Positions 7,957 through 20,100 are shown, counted from the first letter of the stretch. The stretch: DNA of 22,906 nucleotides from Amphimedon queenslandica (GCF_000090795.2 NW_003546573.1:25700-48605), one strand, 5' to 3'. Numbers and translations are program-made. Notes: generated by a model not told the origin, from the sequence alone.

Positions 7957-9072
7957 TCACAGCTCTGTCTCCTCATCAAAATAATTAATTTTGTCAGAAA
8001 ACTTTTCAGAGTTCCCCTCACTGCTTGTCTCTTCTAAAAATGTAGGCCTAGTAATGGAAGCTCCCTCAATCTTTCCAAGTTTTAAAGCATCAGCAAGAGC
8101 ATCATGAATAATGATATACTCAATCTATTCAGAGAAAGGGTAATAGGAATTAAGGCATTGGTTTATCATTATCATAAAGAGCAAGAAAGTAATCATGTAG
8201 CCCATCAGTATGATTCAAAATAATTATTCTTTTTTATCTATTGTTTTTTTAATGCTTGCTTCATTCATGACCATCATAGGACGGCATTTCCTCATGTACT
8301 GCAAATAATTAAAGATATCAACTAATTTCTCTGATTTGATGCGAGCCATCTCAACCATAATAGCAATGAACGTACCAGTATGACCAACACCAGCATTAAG
8401 AAGAACAAAGAAATGGCATATTTATAATACATGTATGACTGAACTATGCATTCATGTTTGCTTTTATAATAATTTAAATGAAACAAAGAGTACTATGAGA
8501 AAAAGAAAGAGAGAAAGAGTTATAGAAAGTGAGAGAGACATAATGTGCTTATGCTTGTAGTGTAACTAATTATTGGAAGTATTTTTTAAATAATTACTTG
8601 TTTCAGTGCATGTGTATTCATAGATTCTTACTAGAGTGTCCTATAAAAGATACTGATATTATATTGATTTATGGGTGCACAGTTACAGCCCTCTTTTTAG
8701 CTAGAAGTGTAAGCTGGGCAGATATTTTAATGCTTAAATTATACACAACTTGAAATATATTATTCATCACTAACATTACTCATGTTCCATCTTCCATGTA
8801 CCATGATATACACACAGTATGGCGTGTCCATTGTTAGCTTAGCATTATAATAGCTCTCTTGTGTTCCATTCCTCACCGCAGTCATTCTGAGTTCATCTCC
8901 AACCTTAAAAGAGTCTGGGACATCATCAGGACTATTCCAGGCAGCAGTGATGTAGTAGGAGTTGCTACCACGAGAAGCATAAGGTTGTAGATTGGGATAG
9001 GCAGCATTGAAGTCATCACGAGAAATGTTAAATGAGCTTATTGGATTAAGAACAACTACCAGTGAATAATAA
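7957..9072 (-). pseudogene. Receptor-type protein tyrosine phosphatase remnant
   Basis: Three recognisable pieces lie on the minus strand. (1) 8775-9072 encodes a fibronectin-like juxtamembrane region (SYYITAAWNSPDDVPDSFKV, then YYNAKL and YCVYIMV) with AG and GT edges. (2) About 8260-8406 encodes the PTP signature part, VLLNAGVGHTGTFIAI and VDIFNYLQYMRKCRPMMV. (3) 7957-8124 encodes the PTP C-terminus IEYIIIHDALADAL, an acidic tail and TGA. Live enzymes read V-H-C-S-A-G-V-G-R-T-G: here the catalytic Cys is Leu, His is Leu, and the phosphate-binding Arg is His. No membrane helix, WPD loop or first half of the PTP domain is found between pieces 1 and 2. Pieces 2 and 3 join in frame through an apparent GC-AG intron (8125-8259). 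A decayed gene is most likely; an expressed pseudophosphatase cannot be excluded. Confidence 0.7.
8407..8774 (-). other. Degenerate interior of the phosphatase remnant
   Basis: In an intact receptor phosphatase this interval would carry the membrane helix and most of the catalytic domain. I find neither. It is AT-rich with a purine-rich run at 8500-8540. A short segment at about 8600-8640 (minus strand, DTLVRIYEYT) may be a leftover of the domain, but this is weak. Confidence 0.35.
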
Positions 9073-9157
9073 CTGGTGGAATGAAATATAAATAAAAATG
9101 TCTAGAATAAAGTTTTGCTTTTGACAGGATAAAGGTTAATTATCATGTATTCTACTA

Positions 9158-9943
9158 GTGATCATAACTCAAAAAATTTTTTGCTGAAATCAGCTCAAAC
9201 TTTTCTACATAGCATAATTAAATCAATATAAATAAAAAATGTAATAAAAATTTGGTGTGATTTTTTAGCTATTTTTAAGAAAAAAGCATAAGCTACGGTA
9301 CAGGGTAATTTTTGAAAATTAGCCAATTTTTTAAAATGGTCATAATTCGAAAAAATTAAGTTGGAATCACCTCAAGCTTTCTACATAGCATAAGTACACA
9401 ATATAAATCAAAAAATTGTAATAAAAATTTGGGGAGAATTTTCAGCCATTTTTAGAAAAAAGCATGGGCTATAGTACAGTGTAAATTTGGAAAATTAAGC
9501 AATTTTTTTTAAATGGTGATAATTCAAAAAAAAATTAAGTCAGAATCACCTCAAACTTTCTACATAGCATAAGTACATCAATATAAATAAAAAAATTTAA
9601 TAAAAATTTGGGGTGAATTTTCAGCCATAATTATTTTAGAAAAAAAGCATGGGCTATAGTACAGGGTATTTTTTGACAATTAGCCAATTTTTTTAATGGT
9701 CATAATTCAATAAAATTAGGTCAGAATCACCTCAAACTTTGTACATACCATAAGTACATCAATATAAATAAAAAATATAATACAAATTTGGAGTGAATTT
9801 TTAGCCATTTTTTAGAGAAAAGCATGGGCTATAGGACAGGGTAATTTTTTTAAATTGGCCAATTTTTAAAAAATGGCCATAATTCAAAAAAATTAAGTTG
9901 GAATCACTTCAAACTTTGCACATACCATAAGTAGATCAATGTA
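9158..9943. repeat. Tandem repeat array, period about 178 bp, about 4.4 copies
   Basis: The phrase ending in tctacatagcataag (or variants) recurs at about 9205, 9381, 9560, 9741 and 9918, giving spacings of 176, 179, 181 and 177 bp. Each unit also carries gcatgggctatagtacaggg and an AT-rich ggtcataattcaaaaaaatt block. Units differ by scattered substitutions and A/T-run length changes. They are full of stops in all frames. The period is like that of a satellite monomer. Confidence 0.85.
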
Positions 9944-10619
9944 GGCATATCAATCACAAGTGATATCATGAAGATGCATAATTAGTCTTAGCAAGTTAAT
10001 GAAGTACAAAGTGTTTTGATAATACATGTAGTTTTTTCATATACAGCTAGTATTAGAAGAGAATAAAAGCCACACAAATACTGCAATAATTAAAGTGTAC
10101 ATACAGTGTTGAAGTCTACTGAATGCTTACTGTAATTACCTCCAGCTAATGTAAACTGAATCCTTTAGAGCCTTTGATTAGCTTGAGAGATAATAAAAAA
10201 GTCAAATTTTATATTAATTAATATACATTTTATGTAATAATAGCTCATAACATACTGTGTAATATATGATTCATTTTGGTGGAAGAAGCCTCAATCAAGT
10301 AAAGGATAAAATTATAACAATAAGTAAATTAACGTTAAAATGAAAATATTTTTTTGACTTCTGAAATACAGTGTTCTGCCAATGGAGAACCAAATCCTAA
10401 CTTCACTTTGTAATATTGTTACAGCTATTTAATTTGGTTCTATATAGTGGCATTACAATTACATCCATGTATAGATCTATATATCTAGTACCAGTATATC
10501 ATATATGGTCTCATACCAAATTTTGCAAAAAATTGTAACAAAAACAATCAAAATAGTTAGGTTATGAATATAGCAAAGTTTAGGGTTAAGCAGTAGCAGT
10601 AGCATAGCATTACATAGTT
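9944..10619. other. Non-coding stretch downstream of the GH2 gene
   Basis: AT-rich, no convincing exon. It must contain the 3' UTR of the GH2 gene. A minus-strand piece at about 10090-10180 (FTLAGGNYSKHSVDF in one frame) could be a decayed receptor exon linked to the phosphatase remnant, but support is too weak to annotate. Confidence 0.4.
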
Positions 10620-13532
10620 TTACTGGCGGGATTTTCTGGCTGTGGTAAGAACTCCGTCACTAGGATCAGTGCTAACAGGTATAGTTACAGTTGCAGTACC
10701 AACTCCTGGAGCAGATACCTCTACTACTATACCATCCAGTGATGCTCTTGAAGCCGTAGGATCTCCTATGAGAGTCCTTTTACCTCCATCTCTGTCTATC
10801 TGTATAATCCGGTGCCTGTTTGGTGTTACTTGGTCTTCAATCACTTGTACAATTGCCCGAGCAAGGCCATGATAAGCACTCCTCCATGTTGCTTGGTTTG
10901 GCTCATGACAGGCTGGGTCTCCATTACCAACTCCTACAATCCTTCCTGGTCCACTCACAATACTAAATGACACATTAAGTGAGGAACCGTGAGCAATCTT
11001 ACCACTTCCATCAAGCAAAGCAGCACTCACCATACCAGCATCTTGTCCATCCAGGAGTAGAGCTGATCCTGTTCCAGTGTCTTCATTAGGAACATCAATG
11101 AATGCTCGTATCCTTTCAGCATCTCCAGCTGTTAATACTGTGTGTGTTGCTACTACAGAGTTTTTGTCATCAATAGCTGTTGCTGTGATATAACCAGCTT
11201 CATAAGTTATGTTATCCCACTGAGCCCAGCCTTGCCACACTAACTCCTTCACTCCTTGTGATTGTCCATTAACTACAAGCTCAACTGATGGGGCATTAGT
11301 ATATACATGTATGGTCCGTAGTTTTGCTGCTTCATTTTCCTCCCAATGCTCAACAATGTGTACCAGATAGCCATCTTCAGCATTATCTTCAGTAGGAGAT
11401 GCTCCAGGATTTACAAGTTTTGGAGGATTAAGAGGCACATCAACCCCTCCATTAGTGTTATTTTGCAGGCCATTGTAAAGCCACCATGAGCGATACCAGT
11501 AAGCTGAAGCTTTTGCAAATCCAGCCAAGTCAATTGAACCAAAGGAAGAAGAAACATGAGGCCAGCCATTGAATGACGGTTCACCATAATAGTCAAACAG
11601 TGTCCATACCATGCATCCAGCAACAAACAATCTATTCAGTTGGTTCTCAGTCTGAGCTTTGTTACAGTCTGCATTGAAATTGCCAAGTATATAATTTGAG
11701 CTGTCAGGAAAGTCTTCACCTCTTTGTGTTGGACATGAGCAGCACTCAGACCCAATGGTAGGCATTGAGGGGAATTGTTTGTGAAAGTCATCAAAAACTC
11801 TACCAGGTTGATGAGAAAAGCCTTGCACATCAAGCTGTAAAGTCAAATTATTCCCGAAATTAGAGTTCATATTAGCAGTCACTGGACGATTGGGATCAGC
11901 ACTTTTAGATACTTTTCTGAACTCTTTTGCTATCCTTTTATCCTGATCACCATGATTGCACTCTTCATTATTACAAAAGGACCAAGCCATGACACTAGGA
12001 TGATTCCTATCCCTCTTCACCATGCTCCTCTGATTGGCTACCCAGATAGAATCATTACCATACTCTCTGTTCTCATCCCATACTAGAATGCCTATTTTAT
12101 CCATAATATCAAGCATGACTGGTATCGGAGGGTTATGTGACATGCGCCATGAATTAGCAGCCACTGCTCTCATTGACTGAGCCCTAAACAGGTTAATCCT
12201 GTCAGGGACAGCTATACCAACTCCAGTGAAGTCATTGTGATTGTTAAAGCCTTTCCACGTAAAATGGACATCATTGAAAAAGAATCCCTGGTCTGCATCC
12301 CACTTCACCCTTCTTACTCCAAGAGTTACGTTAATGGTATCAGTCATTACACCAGCCCACAAGTCACATTTCACTGTATAAAGATATGGTCTTGCTGGGC
12401 TCCATGCTTCAGCATTGTTTAATGTGAGTGCACCATGTAATGTCTTTGATTCTCCAGGTTTAAAGGTATAAGTAGGTGACATGGTGTAGCCCACTTGCCT
12501 TCCATCTGCATCAAAGACTGTAATTTGATAGTATCTTTTTTGCTTTCGATTGTCATCATTAATGACATCCATACTGATATCAAGTGTCACTGAATCGACA
12601 TAATCTCCTTCACTGATATCCCCTGGATAATGTGGGTGAAAATCTCCATTGACAGTAGTGGCAATGTAAATTCTGTTAGGTATGAAATGGATGACATCAG
12701 CAGCAACTAGGTATGTGTTACGATAAATGCCACCTCCTTCGTACCACCAGCCAGAATAGCCAAAGTTTGGGGTACTTTGCACTACAAGTACATTATCATT
12801 CTCTTGACCATCACCAAAAAATACACTGGAGGCCTTGTCAAGCCTAACAGTGAAACTAGTGTAGCCAGAATCCTCATAATGGAAATGCTGTCCATTGAGA
12901 TAAATATTTGATCCTTTAAAAACTCCCTCAAAGTACACCCATATAACCTTTCCCTTCCAGTCGGCTGGTAGATTGAAGTGTTTGCGATACCAAATCACAT
13001 GCTTAGGGAGATAGCCTTGTCTTGTTGAACCTCTTTCATCATACTCACCATTAATGAATGCATCATGAGGTGCATCCACTATCTCCCATGCGCTGTCATC
13101 GTAATCACGAGAAGTCCTTTCATTTGTTGTAGGTAGAGGGGGTTGAGCTGGAGTTTTTCGACCCCCTCCACCAACTCTCCCAATATCTGGTGCATGACAG
13201 TCTGTAATCTTGCCTATCCAGCAACCACTGTAGTCAGAATACTGCCACACAGAACACATTACATTACCACAGCATGCTCCACGACAGTCATCACTATTGC
13301 TTGCTGTAGCCACTGGGAATAGACCAAAGCACTGAACATCATTAAACTCAATTGGAAAGTCACTGTCAGGGCAGGAAACTATATCATAATTTCCTACCTG
13401 GAAGCGCCATGCATAGTTAAAGTTGACAACTTCTCTTCCTATAACTTCAGATGCTTCTTTATAGGAAGCTGACAAGGAAAAGGAACTGTGAAATAAAAGA
13501 GCTTGAACCAAAATAGATAGAAGGTTAGACAT
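10620..13532 (-). CDS. Secreted glycoside hydrolase family 2 protein, beta-galactosidase-like, intronless
   Basis: 970 residues in a single exon. Residues 1-22 form a signal peptide (hydrophobic LLSILVQALLF), so the enzyme is probably secreted or lysosomal. Residues 54-112 are an eight-cysteine module (CRGACCGNVMCSVWQYSDY, then CWIG) resembling an apple/PAN-like or other small extracellular domain, inserted near the start of the GH2 sugar-binding domain (about 130-285). An Ig-like domain (about 310-408) and the TIM barrel (about 410-690) follow. The acid/base is E523 in WSFCNNEE after NHPSVMA; the nucleophile is E596 in IGSE. C-terminal beta domains (about 720-800 and 805-950) resemble the DUF4982 and GH2_C5 modules of bacterial beta-galactosidases. 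Substrate cannot be read from sequence: beta-galactoside is likely, beta-glucuronide or mannoside possible. The intronless build and bacterial-type tail suggest horizontal acquisition. Confidence 0.88.
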   Translation of the reverse strand: MSNLLSILVQALLFHSSFSLSASYKEASEVIGREVVNFNYAWRFQVGNYDIVSCPDSDFPIEFNDVQCFGLFPVATASNSDDCRGACCGNVMCSVWQYSDYSGCWIGKITDCHAPDIGRVGGGGRKTPAQPPLPTTNERTSRDYDDSAWEIVDAPHDAFINGEYDERGSTRQGYLPKHVIWYRKHFNLPADWKGKVIWVYFEGVFKGSNIYLNGQHFHYEDSGYTSFTVRLDKASSVFFGDGQENDNVLVVQSTPNFGYSGWWYEGGGIYRNTYLVAADVIHFIPNRIYIATTVNGDFHPHYPGDISEGDYVDSVTLDISMDVINDDNRKQKRYYQITVFDADGRQVGYTMSPTYTFKPGESKTLHGALTLNNAEAWSPARPYLYTVKCDLWAGVMTDTINVTLGVRRVKWDADQGFFFNDVHFTWKGFNNHNDFTGVGIAVPDRINLFRAQSMRAVAANSWRMSHNPPIPVMLDIMDKIGILVWDENREYGNDSIWVANQRSMVKRDRNHPSVMAWSFCNNEECNHGDQDKRIAKEFRKVSKSADPNRPVTANMNSNFGNNLTLQLDVQGFSHQPGRVFDDFHKQFPSMPTIGSECCSCPTQRGEDFPDSSNYILGNFNADCNKAQTENQLNRLFVAGCMVWTLFDYYGEPSFNGWPHVSSSFGSIDLAGFAKASAYWYRSWWLYNGLQNNTNGGVDVPLNPPKLVNPGASPTEDNAEDGYLVHIVEHWEENEAAKLRTIHVYTNAPSVELVVNGQSQGVKELVWQGWAQWDNITYEAGYITATAIDDKNSVVATHTVLTAGDAERIRAFIDVPNEDTGTGSALLLDGQDAGMVSAALLDGSGKIAHGSSLNVSFSIVSGPGRIVGVGNGDPACHEPNQATWRSAYHGLARAIVQVIEDQVTPNRHRIIQIDRDGGKRTLIGDPTASRASLDGIVVEVSAPGVGTATVTIPVSTDPSDGVLTTARKSRQ

Positions 13533-14149
13533 ATTAAATGCTGATACATGAAAAAGTAAATAGTTTCATTCTATATATAGTGTTGTATTGCAATTCATTG
13601 ACTGTATCAGATTATTCATTTTTATGAATGTTATTAAAAATGCCAGCATTGCAGCAAATTTATTATCTTTATTTAAGACTGGGTCTTGAATTTATAACAT
13701 GATTTTTAAAAAGTAATTCTTAGATTAATTGTCAAGTCGTTTTGTATGAGTGATTAACAAATCTAAATTTAATTGTAAAAGATGTGATGGTATGTACTCT
13801 TAGTAATGGGTCTAGTCTATAAAACCAAGTAGAGTGCATGCCAGCAGCATCAATTTGTATTTATACAATGTAGTTCAGCAGGAGTAAGGTATTAGATAAT
13901 GATAATAAAAGGAGCTTTCGTCACTGTTAAATATTCATTGTTTTCAAAACATATTAGCTTAGCTTCATGTATGCATGTATAGAGCCTCAGCCTCATTCAC
14001 GTAGTGTTAGTTCACTAGCCAATGAAATTAGTTAATCATGAAATAACACAAGTAAAACATAAGCAAATCAACATTCTCAAAAATAATGTTTCTAAATAAC
14101 TAACTAATACATGATTTAAATTATTACAATAAAATTACATACTAACTGT
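13533..14149. other. Intergenic stretch between the sacsin-like and GH2 genes
   Basis: AT-rich. It should hold the 3' UTR of the sacsin-like gene and the promoter of the GH2 gene. Two minus-strand AATAAA sites near 13668 and 13680 could serve as poly(A) signals for the sacsin-like transcript. No gene or repeat seen. Confidence 0.5.
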
Positions 14150-17100
14150 CTAAAGTTGATTTGTAACAATTTTCTCTATAAGCATGTAAATTACTTCAGC
14201 CATTTCAGCATTAATTCTGGCTTCATCAGGAAGATACACATCGACTGGTGCTGTTGGTTTATCATACTTATTTGGGAACCTAGATTCAAGATATATTTTT
14301 TCCATTTTGGATGCCATTCTTGGTAGTTCCTCAAGCTGGCCAGGTTTTTCAGATGATAAAGCACGAGCATGCCTTTCTAGGCAATGATGAACTAGTGATT
14401 CACTGGAAGGATTAATACCTATTAATTTATACATTCCAGCTTTCAATGCTTTTTCAACAACTTCATGTGCCATAAAAGAAACTTGGCAAGACACACCACA
14501 ATTTTCACGAAGAGAATTTCGTAGGATTCTCATAGCTTCAAGATCAGATTTTGCTTGTCTGAGCCAGCGTTGAGCTTCAACTTCATCAGGTTTAGGAGCA
14601 ATGTAGGCCCACCATCCACCACCTCCACCTCCCCCTCCACCACCACCACTCCATCCTCCTCCTCCTCTTCCATAACTTGATCTACTGATATCATCCTTAC
14701 ACTTGTAATAATAATCATGCCAATAAGTTGACTTATTGTCATCATCTTCTGTTTCTTCTTCTTCTGGTTCTTCTAGTGGTAGTCCTTTCTCTAGTCGCTC
14801 AAGCTGTCTAAGTAAATATTTGAATGCTTCTTCATAAAGACTCTTATTACTACTTGATACTTTATCTGGATGGTATTTTAGAAACATCCTACGCACTGCT
14901 TTCTTCCTTTCATCTTTAGTGAGATCAGAATTCCATATGAGCTTTAGTTCCTTAGCAATTTTTCTCTTTATTGCAAGCAGCTCTTTGCTATCTTTAATCA
15001 GCTGAAGCTCAGATGATCCACCTTCTGAAGCAACTAAAGCTGTCTCCAAGCTCATTTCAACCATTTCTTCAGCTACAAACTTGTATAAGTAAACAGATGA
15101 TACTTCAATAGGCTCTTCACTTTCAGACCACATTATCACATATCGTTTTAGTCTAAGTTCATCTGATCTCAAATTGTTGTTAACAGGATGAAGTATCATA
15201 GCCCATATGTAATGATCTACAGCTTTTTCATACCCAACTAGATCTTGTGGCCTTAAAATATGATTTATATCTTGCGAAAGCATTCTTAATAATGCATCTG
15301 GTATAGGACAACCAATTCTTGGAATATAATCATCTCCCACATCATCATTATCAATTACTGAAAATTTTTCATTAGTTACTAATGCTTCCATGTCACTTGC
15401 TGTTTGTACTGCAAGTATTTGACTAAGAACACTCCTGCAATGGAAGAATTTTACCAAATCACAGTCAAGTGCACGGCTAATTTCTATGCAAATAGTTTGA
15501 GCCATTTCAGGCCAGAGGCTTGGACCAGATGTATTTTCTTTATCTACATAGAGTGTGTAGGCTTCATTGTTCTTCTGAAGAGAGTAACCAACTTTAAAAT
15601 CTCCAATAGATTCAGTGTCTTCACCTAGTCTCACTCTTACACATAGGTCAACAGCTGCCACCACACTCATTTTAGTCAATATTTCTTGTAACTTTGTTAC
15701 AAAATTTGCCTTTTCATGTTCACTTCCATATATATGGATTATCTTTGGAAGGTGCTCAACTATTTGTGGAAACAGTTTCTGAAATTTGGCAAAATGTTGA
15801 ACCAATGGACTTTCTTTAGTTATGCTAAGTTCAACAACTGTCTCATGGACACAGAGAGAGAGACCAATTGGTCTAATACTTTTTGGTAGCTGTAGGCAGA
15901 AATCCATTTCTCTGATGAATTCGCTATTGATTCCAATATCAATTGAAGGAATTTTGAACAAAAAATATGATGATTCAGAAAAACTATCAGGCCTTAAACC
16001 ACTCTGACTAAATCTTATAGTGTCTTTAAAAACAAGCTGCTTTGATGGAACTAATTTAAAATATGAACGATTTATTTGAGATGGTAGGCACAATAATTCA
16101 AGCTGCGATATTTTATCGGATTTTTTTATGTCTCTGTCCAGAAGTAGATCATAAAGCTTGATGATTGCTTTTCTAATACGACGTATTTCATTTGGATCAG
16201 CAATAGCATCCCTGGAATAAAATTCATTCATCAGTCTTAGCATATAGTTGATGTGTCTCAATTCTAGCTTATTACTAACACCCATAATATTTAAAGCATC
16301 CAATATGCCAAATAACTTTGTTGGAACATAATGAAGGTATGGGAAAAAATCCATGGCTGCTGTTGAACTCAACACCTGTTGTGGTCTAACAAGAATAGGC
16401 TTTCTACTATTTGTTTCATCAGCATGAACTGGTATGCAGGGTACATCAGTTAGCGTTTGAAGGAGTTCAGTTTTTTTATTTTTATGTAAGTACTGAATAA
16501 TTTTAAAAATGATGCTAAAAATATCAGCCTGATTTATTTCATCGAAATATTCAAGAGAAGGATCATAAGTTGAAAACAACTTTGAATTTGCTAAGCTTGT
16601 TCGTGAAATATTAATGATATTCTGGTAAACATCTTTTGGATCTGGATCTAATATCACTCCTAGCTTCTCAAAAACATCTAATGCTTCAGTAGCATTCATG
16701 TTAGGTGGAGGAATAGGTATGGCAATGACTGGTTTGACAGTCCATATCAGTGGTGCATTTTCATAAAGAACAGCTTCATTGAGCTTAGTCAGACCAATAT
16801 TTTGTGACTGATATTCATGTGGTGGACTGCAAGGAGCTTTGATCCAGGTAAACCGTTTAAGCTTTTTAGTTTTAACAAATCTTATGTCACCAATCTTAGA
16901 CAATTTGTATTCATTGCTATGCCATGGTTTAGCAGCTTCTGAGAAGACATAAGAGAAAAGAACATCTGTTGCTTTATGTAAATCAGGATGATTGCCACTT
17001 TCAGCTTGCTCAGATAATTTAACAAAAGTATCAAAATCTATCTTCACTTGTAAATCAAGTTTACGAAAGAACTTTAACCAATCATCTGAATGATAATCAT

Positions 17101-20100
17101 CACTTATGAAATAAAAATGCTCAGGGAAAGTAGTGAATATAGGCATAGTGTGATCACAAAAACTAGCAATATTCAATAAAATGTCGTTATGACTAAGGCA
17201 TTTTAATGCCTTCAAATCAATTAAAAATTTTCTTGCAAGTGCTTGCACTTCATAATTACTGCTGTCAAGCTGAAACATAGCCTCATCAAGAAGATAATCT
17301 TTGATATATTCAAGGTGACGTTTTCTTTCTTCCTTCGTTAGTTCAGCAAAGTGTGGAAAAACTAGCTTGCAGTATATTTCTTTCTTATCAGGAACTTCTC
17401 CTAATATTTTAAAATCATCTCCGCATAAATTTTTCCAAGATCCATTGTACTCAAGAAACAAAACATTTTCCAACAAGGCCCACTTCTCATATCCAGCCAA
17501 ACAAAAGCCACCATTTGGCCATAAATACACACTTTTTCCCAACAATGACGTAAATACCCCACTTACTGTCTTAAATATAGGGAAAGATTTGATCTGGTTT
17601 TTTATTGCAGGGGTGTATCTGAAAGTAGTTCTACTGAAATAGCACAATAAAATATTAATATCTTCCTCAGATAACTCAGCACTTTCTGCAAAATTGCATT
17701 GATTTTGCTTGTTATATATCACTCGAAATACTTTGTCATAGTCAGAAAGTACAGGACAGTATTTGGAAGCATTGTAATGCACTGTCACATCAAGTATAGG
17801 AATATGAAGAATATCAAATAAAATTCTTTTTAAACTTAATTCATTTTCTGCTTCTTCACTAATACTTTGACTAATAGGTAGTACTGGAGAATCTGATCGA
17901 TAGAGAAGATGACTGATTGATGGCAACAAAGCCCAATGTCTAACCAATTCTTTCTGGTGCTGATGAAAATTTTCTCTAGCATCTGACAAGCAAATCCACA
18001 GGGCCTCCAATGTAGATCTGTCTATTATGTGACAATCTACTTCAAAATGGGACAGCTCTGATGGTAAGTTTGCATTAAATATTTCATTAACACAAGTAAA
18101 ATTAACCTCTCCTTTTTGTAAAAAGTATGAGGGAGACATTTTCAGTTTTAGCATATTAGGATGTAAAAAAGCACTAGCACTATTTGGAAAGTGATCAGAA
18201 TGCTTACTGCAAAAGACTTTATTATTTTCTTTAAACAATCTAATGCAACTGTCTGCTGTTAATAATAGTGGTAAATCATATGGAAGCTCAAAAAACTCAA
18301 CATTGTCACTGCTTTCAGATTTTTTCATTATGTATTTCAAGAAGTCACAAAGATTTTGTTCCGTTACAAAACGAGTAGATGAGACAGGTTCAGAATTGAA
18401 GCTGACTATGCTTGGATGAAATTTCTTGTAGAAATCAAATGTTTGATTTGGTTTAGCAATGAAAGATCCAAATTTCTTACAGTGCTTGTGTAAGACTTTG
18501 GAAGCACAAGTGAGTGTCATACCTATCTTTCTCAGGATTGATAATACATTTTTTGATTGTGGACCAAGTTGAGGTTGAAAATAAACTTGAGAGAATGGGT
18601 CAGTGTCATTGTGAAGTATGTGCCATTTAGGTTTTATAATGCTCTTGTCATATGCTTCAACTACCAGTATTTCAACATTCATTGTCCAAAGCTTGGAAAA
18701 GACTGATTCGGCTAGAGACAGCCATTGTGGATCAAGTATTTTTTCTTTCTTTACAGTAACGGATTGAGAAGTAGTTCCAGTATTACTAAATGACGGTGAT
18801 GTTATTACAGGTAAACCTTCAACACTGACATTGGGTGATGCATTGCTACTTGTTTTATCTTTAGAAACTCTTGATGACATCCAGTATGGAAACAATTGAT
18901 AATATCTATTAACAGCAGCATAAAAATCATCCCTATCACTGTAGCCAGAGTCAATAATGACAAGATGTCTCAATTCTGTAAGAAAATGAACATATGATGA
19001 AGCTATTGCTTCCACCATTTGTTTATTCCAATTAATTTTATCACTATACTCATCATCTCCTCCCTTCCATAATGCACGACGATTGCTACTCAAAACAAAC
19101 TGACCATTTACATGAACAGGAAGTTTAGAATTAATAGGCAGTGGTAAAAAACAGAAAATTTTTCCTGAAAAGTATGGCATTGGCTTCAAAGGAACTGCCA
19201 AGCCATGCTTAGGTAGAACATGATCCATAAACTGCCATTGCTGGTCTGATTTGAGTAAATCACCCACACCCTGTTGAATAACCCACTCCTGTTCTTTCTG
19301 TTTAAAAGCACTAATAAAACGATTGTCTTCACTGTGAAGTGTGAGGGTATATGTAAAAACTTTAGGAATACAAGTTTTTTGTGACTTTCTCAATATAGAC
19401 TGCTGAGTCAAATAAGACTGGTAATTACGACGATTGTCTGATGCAGTTTCACTCATAGTCACACTATACTTAGTTTTTAAATTGAACTTACACTCACTAC
19501 TCTCAATGACATAATACTCAAACTGTGCAACATGATTCAGGAACAAAAGTGCTTCTTCAATCTTGATGACCCATGCATCAAGCTTTTTATTCATAACTTC
19601 TGAAGAGTGAACTTCTTTATTCTCTAAAATTTCTGATTTTTGTACAAGACTTTCTGTTGATCTAAGAGGATACCGAAAGAGAGTTCCAGTTTTCAAATAT
19701 TCAGGTTGATTAGGAATAGGGTCTTGAAGGTAAGCACTTCGTAAGTCTTTCATCGTCTCCCAAAAGCCATTGTTAAGGTCTTTATACTGCCTTCCAGGAT
19801 ACCTTTTGTTTGCTCCTTGCACATATCGACAGTGAGGATCAAAAACACATAGAATACTATTATTTCTTGATATGAAACTAGGACAATCAGTCACATGATA
19901 AACAACATTAAAACCAATGCCAAACTGACCAATTGATTCATCATCTTCTCGTTTAGAGCCAAGACCAAGCTTTTGTATACCTATCAAATCATTATCAGTA
20001 AAGTCAGTGTCGTTCCATACTAAGAGAGCAGGACCTTGTAAATCATCACTCCAGTCTTCTGAAGGAGTTGTTTCTTTACCATGCTGTCTCTTATCTAATA

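Noticed and set aside
9158-9943. Repeats considered as a CRISPR-like array.
   Set aside because: Units of about 178 bp repeat end to end with no unique spacers, in a eukaryotic context.
14172-14590. HEPN domain as a sign of a prokaryotic toxin-antitoxin or defence system.
   Set aside because: It is fused in frame to a J domain and sacsin repeats, the known layout of animal sacsin, so no defence module is implied.
17367-17642. Plus-strand open frame antisense to the sacsin-like gene (similar ones at 15404-15628, 21429-21665 and 21960-22226).
   Set aside because: All are antisense shadows of a long conserved coding exon and resemble no protein family.
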